Shown one piece after another: positions 19,301 through 31,300 of a stretch of 64,000 bases of DNA. How positions within the stretch are numbered: the first letter of the stretch is position 1; every line of letters starts with the position of its first letter. This DNA is from CAZMNY01 sp964567745. Lineage in GTDB: Bacteria; Planctomycetota; Planctomycetia; Pirellulales; Pirellulaceae. The DNA is taken from assembly GCA_964567745.1 (NCBI GenBank), contig CAZMNY010000017.1, forward strand, positions 86,822-150,821, read 5' to 3'. The translations under genes were made by a program, and so were the position numbers. The notes beneath the pieces were generated by a model. The model ran no database searches, was not told the origin of the DNA, and saw only the letters and a program-made list of their open reading frames with translations.

Positions 19301-22300
19301 AACGGCGCCGCGATCCTTAAACACGTCGGCGCCAAGACCGGACGGAGGCGACACGTTCGGATCGTCAACTCGCAACTGCCCCTGCGTGTCGAGCTCAGGC
19401 GCCAGAATCGGCGAGACGCTGATGCCCATCGCGTCCTTGATCGATACAAAATCGTCGCGATCTTCCAACGAGTCGATCGCACTATCGATCACTCGAGACA
19501 GCTCGGCCGGATAGAAGTTGTAATCGGCCGTGTTGAGGAACAGTCGTTCGAAACCGCCGGCGATAATACTGAAGTCCTCGCCGGGCGACGTCAGATTGGT
19601 GTCAACCTGATTGTGCTGATAGAGCGAGGCGCCGATCACGGTCGTCGGCGAATCGATGTGAATAATGCCTGCCTGCAGGTTGAGGAACGTGTTGTTGAGT
19701 AGAGTCGGGCTCGATCGATCGGAGATCATGACGCCCGTTTCCGGCAACAATTGATTGTCGTTGTTCGTCAACGGCTTGATTGGCAGGAAGCTCGACTTAA
19801 CATTCGACGCTCCGCTGATCACGATAAACTCTTCCGCCACGGCGTTGATTGCCGTGTAAGGCACATCGTGCCCGAAGTTCTGCGGGAGGTAATCTGCGTT
19901 GGTCGGCGTGTTGTTCTTCGGTCCGCCTGCCGTTTGTCCTTGCGGACCGCCGAGGGCCAAAGCGCTGACGCCGACAAGTCCGTTTCCGATTGCCGCGGCC
20001 GTGGCCACAGCCACTTCCGGATTGCGGTAACCAGTGCCTCGGTTGCCGTTGTTGGGAATCGGAGTCGGGTCGATGAAGATTCCGATGTTGCCAGCGGCAA
20101 CGCCATCGTTCGCCGAATCGAACTCATACGTCACAGTGGTGTTGATATCGCTGACCTCAATGGTCGAACCATCGGGGATCAATGTTCCGTCGACAGCCTG
20201 AATGACCCATCCGCGCGGTGCGTGGACGTTAATATCGATCTCGTAGTCGCCTTCGCTCGCGGGACCACGACGGCCGCCGAGATCGAGAGCACTATAGACA
20301 TCGTTCCCGTCGCCGCTGACGCCAACGTAGTACGACCCAGCGCGAGTCGCCGTGAAGTCGATATACGAATCGAAGCTGGCGATTTCGCCCGGCGCCGCAT
20401 CATCGGCGCTAATCGCGACTTCTTTGCCGACCGAGTTGAACAGTCGCAGCAAGGAGTCAAGGTTGGAGCCAATGGTGTTGGCGTCGATGTCGATCGTGAC
20501 ACGGTCGCCTTGGCCCAACTGAATTTGATAGAAGTCGACATCTTGCGAAGGATCGACCGGAATCGAGCTACCATCGCCGATGCTGGCTTGATCGACATAG
20601 AATTCCGGCAGCGGCACCCTGCCCTGACGGGACACGACAGCTTTGCCGAGAATGTCATTCGGCTCGTCGATCGCTGTTCCAGCAAATGTCGACTCGGTGC
20701 CGTCGTTACCGTAAATCGTATTGTTGACAATTCGAGTAAACGCTTCAGATGCGTTAGCGATCGGCACTTCACGCAGCGTGTTGAAGCTGCCCGGAGACGT
20801 GTCGACGATACTCGACACATTCTCCACGTAAACGGCCCATGACGGGGCTCCAGGTTCGCCGACCGCGCGGCTAGGTGCCACAGTCGCTTGCACCACCAAG
20901 GAAGTGCCGTTGGTGACCAAAATGCTACTGTTGATCGCCTCGCGAATCGCGATCGCCATTTCCAGTTGCGAGTAACCAGTCGGTCGACCCAAGTAGACGT
21001 CGTCACGACGATAGAAGACAGGCACGTTGCCCGGCGTCCAGCCGTTACCGCCATCCAATCGGCTGCCGAGCGGCGCGCCGCTACCAGAAATGTCTTCAAA
21101 TTCAAACGTAACCGTCGTGCGGTAGGCCGTGATTTGGAAGGTATCGGCGTCCTGCACTTGGTTGCCAGACGTTCCACCGCGAATCTCAAGCGGATGCAGC
21201 GGGACGATTTCCCACGGCTGCTTGTTGCCGCTGACGTGAATGCCACCCAAGCCGGCGCCTGCCATCACGTTGTTGGTGATCGTGGCGCCAGTCGCCAATC
21301 CGCCAACCACATCGTCATTCGTAACGAGCAAGTTGCGGACGGCTCCGGCATGCGTTCCCAGGAACCCGACTTGAACTCTCTCTTCTTTGTCGCGTTCGGA
21401 AGCGTCGGAGACGATCGCGAAATCGCGAATGTTCGTCAAACGATTCGACTCGACAATCAGCTGACCCTGATCTCGGTGACGGTTCAAATCACCGTATCCG
21501 CCGTGATCTTGCGTCGCGATGTCGCTGACAACCGCATTGCCGTACAAGTTGATCAAGTTGGATGTCGAAACAACGCCGGTGACTTCACCGTCTGACAAGC
21601 CAGCTTGGATATCGATAATCGCTTGGACTGAAGCGGAATTGATCGCGTCGCGAATACGACGTGCGATTACATGGTCTTCCGTCGCGTTGTCGAACAGAAT
21701 TTCAACGTGGGAGTTATCGGATACGCCGTTGCCAACCGCCGTGTCTTCGAACTCGAACGTCACTTCGCTGACGCCGTCGCTGATAGTAAATGTATCGCCA
21801 TCGCTGAGGGCCGAACCGGCCGGAACGTCGATCGCCAGTCGCTCAGCCAATCGATCGTTGGTGTCGATCGAGGTCTCGAGCCGAAGCGTATTCAGGTCGG
21901 TTGTCCGCGGGAATGTAAACTGCGTTTCGCCAAATTCGGTTGCTCGGCGAATCTCGAGTTGATAGTCGCCGACCAAGATCTCGGACGGGATTACTGGGTT
22001 AGGCGCGAAGCCAGGATTGTTGTTCGAGTACGACACCATCTCGCCGCGTTCGGCGAAACCGACCACGAAGTCATCGATCAAGGCGCCTTCGAATCCAATG
22101 CCGCCGATTGCCGTCGTGTCGTATTCGATCAACAGCTTGAGGTCGTCTTGACCAGCCCAGTCGCCCAAGTCTATTCGACTTTGTCGCCATGTGTTGGAAA
22201 GGCCGACATTATTGACGAGTCCAGCGTCTTTGGCCGCCAAGACGACAGGCGTCGTCGAGCCCTGCTGGATCGAGACGGTAAAGTCGTGCTCGTCAGCAGC

Positions 22301-25300
22301 ATGCAGATAGTAGTTGAAGTACAACGTCGGCAGATCGGCCGCCGAGTAGCCTTTCAAGCTGAACGATTCGGACGTCAACACACCGCCGATGTCTTGCGGG
22401 ACGTCAACCAATCGCCAGAAGTCGCCTGCGCTGGGGATGTACGGTCCATCCGGTGTGAACGGATCATCCGTTCCGTCGGCGGTCGTCAATTCGAAGGTGT
22501 CTGGAGTCGCGCCGCCAACGGTGTGCAAACCGTTCGCCTGACGGATTCCTTGTACGCCTTCCACGTAGACGAGCTGGCCATCAATGAGGCCGTGGCCGGG
22601 AGACGTGATCACGACGGGATCGGCCGCCGTCGCGTCGTCAATTTCGCCCGTGTACTGCGAGCCAAAGAAGAAGCTGGCACCGCCGTCGTGTCGATCGTCG
22701 ACTCGGTGGTCTTGGACGGAAACCTGCAATACGTATTCGTTGCCGACGATCGGCACCGCACCGTCAAACGGCGTGATCGGAATATGTCGGGTGACTTCGA
22801 GGACGTAAATGCCCGGCGTCGCGAAGAGGAAATCCAAGTACGGCTCGAGCGGCGGGTTGAAGACGGTATCGCTACCACCATCACCATCGGTCGGCAAAGC
22901 CGCGTCCTGGTTGGAAGCCAGCAAGCCTCCGTTAACCGTGTAAAGCGCTAGTTCCGCATCCATGAATTGGCCGTCAAAGCCGCCCGGATGAAGTTGAGCG
23001 GGGAAGTCCATATCGACTTCGAAGATACCCCAAGAATTCGGCTTGGTTACCTCGAACTGATAGAAGTCTCTAGTGCCATCGCCGGTTCCTTTCACAGTCA
23101 CGTGAGGGAAGAACCGTGAGGTGTTGATCGGCGGCGTACTGTCATCGCCGATGTTCTTGTCGTAGCCAAGGTGCCAAATCTCATTCTCGAGATTCTGACC
23201 GTTGGCCAACGTGTCGTTGGGCTCTTGCTCAAGCACGTCACTGGCACGCCCACGACTGTCATCAAAGATGTTTGTAAGACCGTGTCCGGCATCAACGTCA
23301 CGCGTGGTTTCGATATTCCAAACCACATCGGAGATCGCCAAGCCTCGAGCTTCGTCGGCACCCGTTTGTACCGACATCAGTCCGCCTGTGAAGAATGGCT
23401 GCGGAACGCCGGCAGCGTCGAAAGCGTACAGGTCGCCTTCGTTGTCGACGGCAAAAGCCAAGTCGAAGAACGCGTCGCCTGCCGATTGAACCGGTCGTTG
23501 AGCCAAGCTCTCAAACGTTCGGCCGACCTTCGCGTCGACCGCAATCTGCAAGGTGTAGGTGTCCGTCAAGCCAAGCGGAATCGACTGAACGCCGTTCAAG
23601 TCCGGATTCCGTTCGCCGACCATCACGACGTAAGTCGTGTCTTCGGCCAACTGGAACGTACCATCGAGCGTTCCGAGAATGAACGGATCGAGTCGACTGA
23701 CGCTACCAGCCTGACCGGCGGTCGGTGAGAAGTCGTTATTGCTGTCGCCGCCAACGATGAACAACTCAACGTCCGTGGCACCATCGAGCGCGTCGTCGCC
23801 GAAGTCGATATCGAACACCGCTTCGATCGGGTCATCGCTAAGCGGGGTCGTGAACGAGAAGAAATCGAAGGTCGCCGACGAATCGGGATTGAACCGCAGG
23901 ACTTCGTCCGTGCCTTCACTGGTAACGTACAGCAAGTCGTCCGGTCCGATCGTGAGCCCGACCGGGTCCTGCAGCGGCGTAAAGCCGGAAGGTGCAAAGC
24001 TGTCGATGAACACACCCGTCGTCGCGTCAAAACGCTCGATCGAGTCGGTGCCGTAGCTAGCGACATAAAGGTGACCATTGTGGAACACCATCTCGCGCGG
24101 ATCGGTCAAGTTGCCGGCCGTACCTGCAAACGTGTCGAAGAAGGTGCCGGTGGTCGCGTCGTAGCGAAGGACTTCGTTTGTTCCACCACTGGAAACGTAG
24201 AGCAGTCCGCCGTCGGTGAAGGCCAAACCAGTCGGACGATCCAAACGGCCGCCATCGCCGTTGGCGACGAGCAGTTGTTTATAGGCGCCGGTCGTCCCGT
24301 CGAAGATGAGAATGCTGTCGTTGGCCGTACTGCTGATATAGAGGTCGCCAGTCGTCGGGTGGAACGCCAGATCGCTTGGATCCTGAATACCACCACTAAA
24401 CTGAGGAATGAACCGTGGCAGAACTTCATTGCCGGTCGTTTTGTCGTATCGACGAACGTCGGAATCGACGATCAGGAACATGTCGTTGTTGACCGCGGCC
24501 GGACCAAATGTGACTCCGGTGGGCGAGGTCACGGTGCCCAGGTCGCTGACGAATGGGCCGGCGGCTTGATCGAATTTGCCGGTGGTCGGGTTGTAGGCCA
24601 ACACGCTTTGACTGAGGGCGTTACTGACGACATAAAGTCTGCCGTCCGGGCCGAATTCGATTCCCTGTGGCTCGTTGAGTCCGCCCGTATCAAACGGGGT
24701 GAACGCGTCGATAAACGCGCCAGCCGGGTCGTATTGAAGCACCTTGTCGCTAAGCGTGCTGGAAATGATCAGATCGCCTGCCGGATCAAACACAAATCCG
24801 GACGGACCTTCCAATCCCTGATCGTCCGCAGAGATAAAGACACCTGTGCCCGCCGGTACAGCGACGTCCGCAATGATGTTGAATCGCAGCACTTCGTTGG
24901 TGATCGGACTACTCAAGTAGAACTGACCGCCGTGGAAGACAGGCTGAGCGAAGTCGAGGTCGGCGTTGCCGCCATCGGCGTCAAATCCAGCCAATCCCGG
25001 AGCGACAAATTCGCGAACAAAATCACCAGGCATCAACGGCCCCGCGGGCGAGACAATTTTGAGTTCAATGACGTTGCTGCCGCCCGCGAAAACCTCGTTG
25101 ACAACGTACAAGTTGCCGTTCGGGCCAACCGTCAAGCCACTCGGTTCGTTGAGCTCAGGCACGGTCGAGAACAAGCTTGTCGCGCCAGAGGGTTCGCGAA
25201 GCGTAATCGTGTTCCCGTTGAAGTTCGAGATATACAAATTGCCGGCGGCGTCGAAGGCCAAGCCAGCAGGGCCGGCCAGCGACGGGGCGGCAATTCGACC

Positions 25301-28300
25301 AAAGAACAAGCCCGTATTAACGTCGAACTCCAAAACTTCATTCGTAGCAAAACTGCTGACGAAGAGGTTTCCGTTCGGGGCGAATACCATACCGGTAGGT
25401 TCGTCGAGACCGCCCGAACCGGCAGCCACAAAGACACCTTTCAACTCGCCGGTAGCGCCGTCATAACGGAAGACTTCGTCCGTTTCGCGACTCGCGACAA
25501 AAATGTCGCCGTCGAGCGGATTGCGTGCGACGCCGACGGGGCCGTCCAAGGGGCCGGTCTCGTTCTGAATGAACGTATCGACGTAGCCGAAGTCCCCGGT
25601 GCCCTCGACCGAAATGTGTCGGTATTCGGTCGAGATATTTGAGGTCAGGTCGCCGATGTTCGGATCGAAGCCAAGCGACCAGAACTCGTTGTCCAAATCC
25701 TGGGCGAGTGCGGCAGTGTTGTTGACTTCGGTGTCAAAGATCTGATCTTGTTCCTGGATCACGGCACCAGGTTTGGCTGGATCGAGCGTCGCCAGGAACG
25801 TCAGAGATGCGGAGCTTGTCAGAGGATCGTTGACAAGGTACCAACCGCCAGTTTCGGAAACGGCAAACACGGAGTTTTGCAGGATCGCCAAGCCGGTGAT
25901 TCGGCCGCCAGGGCCGCCGCCGACCGTCGTGTCGAGGATACCGCGTTCGCGAACCTGAGTGCCGCCGCCATCGTGACGGGCATTGCCGACGCGATCGAGG
26001 TCGGGGGCGCTGAACGCTTCGCCCGTCTGTGTATCCATCTGATAGAGCAGATTCGTAAAGGCAGCCGGACCGGGCGGCAACGGATCGACTTCCGCATCGC
26101 CTCGTTCGCCAACTCCCAACAACCGCTCTTTGCCATCAATGACGCCGAACGCGACAGCGTTAAATCGGATTCCGATATCGCTCGGGATACTCACGCCAGA
26201 ACTCGTTCCCGACTCTTCAAAGGTGAGGATGCCATCGTCGCGACTTCCTAGGAATTGACCCACGTTCGGGTTCACGCCTTGGAACAGGCCAACAGTGTCG
26301 TCGGCCTGTCCGGTGTCGGGCGTCGAGAAGCCAAACACGTTTCCGTCGAGTCGCGTGGCGATATCTTCGACGTTACCGTCGTAATCGAGGTTTTCCCATT
26401 TGACGATGCCGGTGACGGGATCAACAGCAGCAAAATCCGTTTTGTCGTCTCCGTCGAGAACGTCCTGAATGATGTAGAAGACGATCTTGTCGGAGTTGAG
26501 CACATCGACGTTGCTCTCTCGCAGAATCCCACTCTTGACCGGAGCTTCGGCCGTCGAACCACCGATCGAATCGATGTGGTCTTCGACGATACGGACGACT
26601 GAGTTCACTGGCTCCAAACGCACGCCGGGATTGGCGAGTTCGGAGGGCAGTCGCGCGTTCGACGTGACCGCCGTGAAATATGTTCCGTCAGGCAGTTCAA
26701 CCGGTCCGATGTAGGGATCTTGAGTCGAATAGGAACCGGCCAGCAGGTCGGCGATGTTGCCATCGGGACCGAGTTGGTCGTCGGAAATATTCGAGTCTCG
26801 GCTGAGCAAGACAAGGCGTCCAAATTCGTCAAAGACGCTCAAGACCGTGTTCGGTCTCGCGATACCGCCTGCGTAATCGACGTCGAAAATCGTCGACATG
26901 TGTTCGTGTTGCCCCGACTGGGCCAAACCGATGTAGTCGAAATCGACTTCGTAGAAATCGACATCGTCCAGTCGCGATAGCGTACCGGCGATACTAAGCG
27001 CGGCTCGGTCGGTCTGGAAGGGATTGCCGACGTTTTGGGCACCGGAACCAGGCACGGACGGGTTGAGATTGATGTGGTCGTTAACCTCGGGTCCGCCGAT
27101 GTTTTCATCTTCGGCAATTTCACCGAGCAACGGCGAGTGGGCCGGCTGCCCGACCATGACAATACCATTGGTGGCGAATCGAATATCGGCGTGGCGAATC
27201 GACGACCCCGGAAGCTCATCGCGTTCGCTCAAGCGAATCTGCATTTGGTATTCGCCAGACGTCTGACCTGAGTTGACATCGTTGATATCCGTGCCGACGC
27301 TGCGAACTCGGACGTGAAACGTTGTCCGCGTACCAGCGGCGCCAGGCAGCACCATTCGCAAACCGGCGTCGTGCAAGTTCTGTGTTCTGAAATCGCGAGC
27401 GAGTCCGGATGTATGGTGCGGCTGATGAACGTCGGCCGACTTCTGCAACGGATTCACCGTGCTCGAATTCAGCGAGGGGTCAACATACAGCAAACTGGGA
27501 TCGAGCGACTCGAGCAACGATTCATCACTTCGAGCAAGCACGTTTCCGTTACTGTCGATCAGCTCAACGACGGAGTTAAGGTCGGAGCTGGTGCGATCGA
27601 TATCGAACCAAACTTCGGTGCCAGCAGTGGCGCGGAAGGTGTAGACATCGATGTCGTTCTCTTCGTTGAGAACGCCGTTAACGACGAATCCGAGGCGGAG
27701 GTTGTCATCGCCGTCGTATTCGTGCTGAGCCAATTCGCCCAAGAACTCGGCGGTGTCGGGCGTGGCGTTCTGACCAGGCGCAATTGCGGTGCGCGATTCA
27801 TCTTCCAAGATGACGGCCGCATTACGATCGTGCGAGTATTGGTCGAGACGGATCGCGGCCCAGTCGCCGGGTTGAGGCGATGTGGCGGTGCCGTCGTTGT
27901 TCGTGTCACGTTGCACTTCACCGTTGAGTTGGAAGCCGGCGCCAACAGTGTCGTCAAACAACGAGGTCAACACGACGGGGAAGTCGGGTTGGCCAACGAT
28001 TTGCGCGATACCACCGATGCGATCGTCGATGTCGATCTGACGCCCGGTTGCAATGATGCCCGCGCCGATTGTCGGCTCGAAGCTGTCGCCGGCGCCGTCG
28101 AGTTTCACGACCAAACTTGCCGTTGGACTACTCTGCAGTCGCAGACCGCCTTCGGTGTGGAAGTCGGGAATGATGACTTGCTCGGTAACGACGTGAACAA
28201 TGTCGACATCATCCCAGACGCCTTCGGCGGTCAATTCACCGCCGCGCAGCTTCATACCGTTCAGGTCATTCGATTCGATGAAATTGCCGCGGACCAAAGG

Positions 28301-31300
28301 ACCGTGGTTGTCGCTGAAGAAACCGGTCAGCGTAAGGTCGCCAGTCGATCGGCCTGGATCCGAAACAAACCCGTTCGACAGCGAATTGACGTCGATGTCG
28401 ATGACCGCTCCGACGTTGTCGCGAATCAAGTTGTTAACGATGATCGGTTGGGCGCCGCGAGCAAAAATCGTCGCCGGCGTGTTGATGCCTCGACCAAATC
28501 GATCGGGATCGGATGGACCGCCGGTCCCGTCCGCGTTGTCTTCAATCACGCTGTTGACCAAGCGCAATTCGCCTTGGTGAGTTTCAACGGCGTTGAACGT
28601 GGCGAAGTCACCTTCGATTCTCGTCAAACCGCCGCCATGGGCGATCAACGTGCTGTCCAAACTCGCTTCGCTCAGCTGGCCAACATAGATACCGCCCCAA
28701 TCGCCGGGCGCGGGGGCTGCGGCGTCGAGGTCGTTGTTGGTGTCAAAAATCCCGCCGGCGCCATAACGATCGTCTTTCACCGAGGTAAAGATGATCTGAC
28801 GCGAGCTCGTACCTTCGGCGATGAACTGAGAGCCTTCGGTCACGTCGATTCGAGCACTGGCCAATTTGACCACGGTGCCCGCGTCGATGCGAAGTCGAGC
28901 GTCGGTTCGAGCTCGGACGACGCCAGTGAGGGTCGATTCAAGTTCAACACCGGTAAAGGATCCGTCATCGATAAAGGCACCGCCGACCGCACCGATTTCG
29001 CCGGCGAGGACGAACGGTCCGCCGTCGAGGCTTCGGTAAATGCGTCGAGTCGAACCGGCTGACGCGTCGGGCAATCCAGCCAAATCGGCTCGGCCTGTGG
29101 TCACGGTTTGAGGTGACGTCGCGTCGGACGAGGGTCCTTCGTTACCGGCAGCGTCCACAAACGTGACACGGTAGGCATAGTCGCCCGCCGGCAGAGATCC
29201 GCCAACCGCAGCGGTCGTCGTTGTCGCCAACATACTTGGCGGGTCACGACGCAATTCCGGGTTGCCCACGGTCGAGGCCGTTTGGTCGACAAACGAGTCG
29301 GCCGAACCGGCAAGTTCGGTCAGCAGGCGATACGGACCGCCAGCGTCGCTTCGGTAGAGCCGTCGTCCGATAAATCCGGATGTGATCGCAGGCAGATTGC
29401 TAATGTTGACCGTGCCCTGGCTGCCGCTGACGACAACATCCGCACTCGCCTCTGAGGGTCGCCCTTCGAATCCGTTGGCGTCAAAGAAAACGACTTTGTA
29501 ATTGTAGAGGCCAGCCAAAGGTCCGCCATTAGCGGGAACGGCGTTCGTCAAACCGATCGGGGGTCGGGAAAGATCGAGCAATGCGCCGCCGCGAGTTCCG
29601 CCGATGTCGAGGTTTTCCGTGATCACATGCACGATGTCGGTATCGTCCATGCGCCCGGAAACGTCGAGCCGCCGAAGTGCGGCACCCGAAGGCGTTTGAA
29701 TTCGAACGAAAAGACCGTTGGTCGTATTGTCGAACAAGATGTTATCGTGAATTTCCGGACCGATACGAGCGTAGTCCGAGGTAAACAGATCGAACAACTG
29801 GAACTTCGGCGAGTGAAAATTCGATTCGAGGAAGCTGTTCGGATCCGCGGACATCGCCGCGTCAGCACTCTCGGAAATCACGTTGAACGAGACCGTCGGC
29901 CGCGCCTCAATCATCTGAACCGGATTCACGACCTGCAGAACAGAGTCGATCGTCACGGTACCGCCGCCAAAACGAAGATCGGCGTTGTTGACGTAGTTCA
30001 GGAAGATGCCTTCACGCTCGTAGTTGAAGCGGTTCTCGGCGTTGTCTAAATCGTTTCGGAAAAGCAATCCGCCCCAGTCGCCCGGAGTTGGGTTGGTTGT
30101 CGGTTGGTGGAGGTCCTTACCGACCGACTCGTCGAGCCATGAAGTAAAGATAACCGAGTGGGTGGGTGTTCCCAGAACCTGAAGCGCGCCGCCGCTGCGG
30201 TCGACTGCCAACGATGCACTACCGACACCGACATGGGCTTGGCGCAGTTTGAATACGGCGCCTTCGTCGATCATCACCGTGACGTCCTTGGGAATGACCA
30301 TCGTCGTGCCGTCATCCAAGAACTGGCCGGGCAAAGTGCCGAAGCCGATTTCGTACGCCAAGTTGTCTTCGGGCGTTGACAGCAGGCTGTCGTCGCCACC
30401 GTTACCCACGATCCGCACGATGTCGCCAGGATCGGCCGCATTCAGAGCCGTTTCGATGCGGTTGTACGGATTGACCAACGAACCTTCGCCGCCTGGAGTC
30501 GTCGTGTGCGACTTGTCGACAAAGATCGTATTGCTGGCGTCCTGCGCTTGGAACCAGAAGTTGTAAACGCCGCCGGGAAGGCCATCGGCGTCGCCGTCGA
30601 ACGACGTGCCGGGAAGCGAATCGGCTGCGCGATCGAGGTCGCGAATAATGCTGTCGTCGCTAACTTGCGGACGCAGGTCCAATCGCAAGTCGTATTTTCC
30701 TTGCGACGAACCGCCAAAGCCAGTCGCTTCGTTGTTTGGGTTGAATTGTTCGTTACCAGCCGCCGAGACGCTCACGTAATACGCGCCCGTGCCGACTTCG
30801 ACCTGAATCTGAGAATCATTACTGAAGTAGTTATCGTTTCGAGCCACCAATTCTCGCTCGACGCCGATAACAAAACCAAATCCATCGAGGATTTCAACTT
30901 CGCGATAGAGGGCCAAGTTGGTGTCGAGCAAGCTCGAGTTCGGCTGACGCTCGGCGAATGTCTCAAGCGTGAGCAAGGCCGACTTCTTGACCGAGCTGGC
31001 ACCGTCGCCCAAATCGACATTGAACCGATAATTGTCGATGTCATTGCTGTCCGGGCGGAAAATGTGCTGGACGTGAATCTCGTCGCCGGCACCCGGATAG
31101 ACGGGCTCAGCAGCCACGGCGCCCGGGTGAGTCAACACGGAATCGAACGACATGACGTTGCCTTCGGGCAAGTCGCCCGCTCGTTGCATACCGAGCAGGA
31201 AGCCGATTCCGATCATGGCGACTTCAAAGAACTCGCCGCCAAAGAAATCGCCCAGTTGAGCCGCCGCGTCAAAGATCAGCATGCTGTCTTTGAATTCCGG

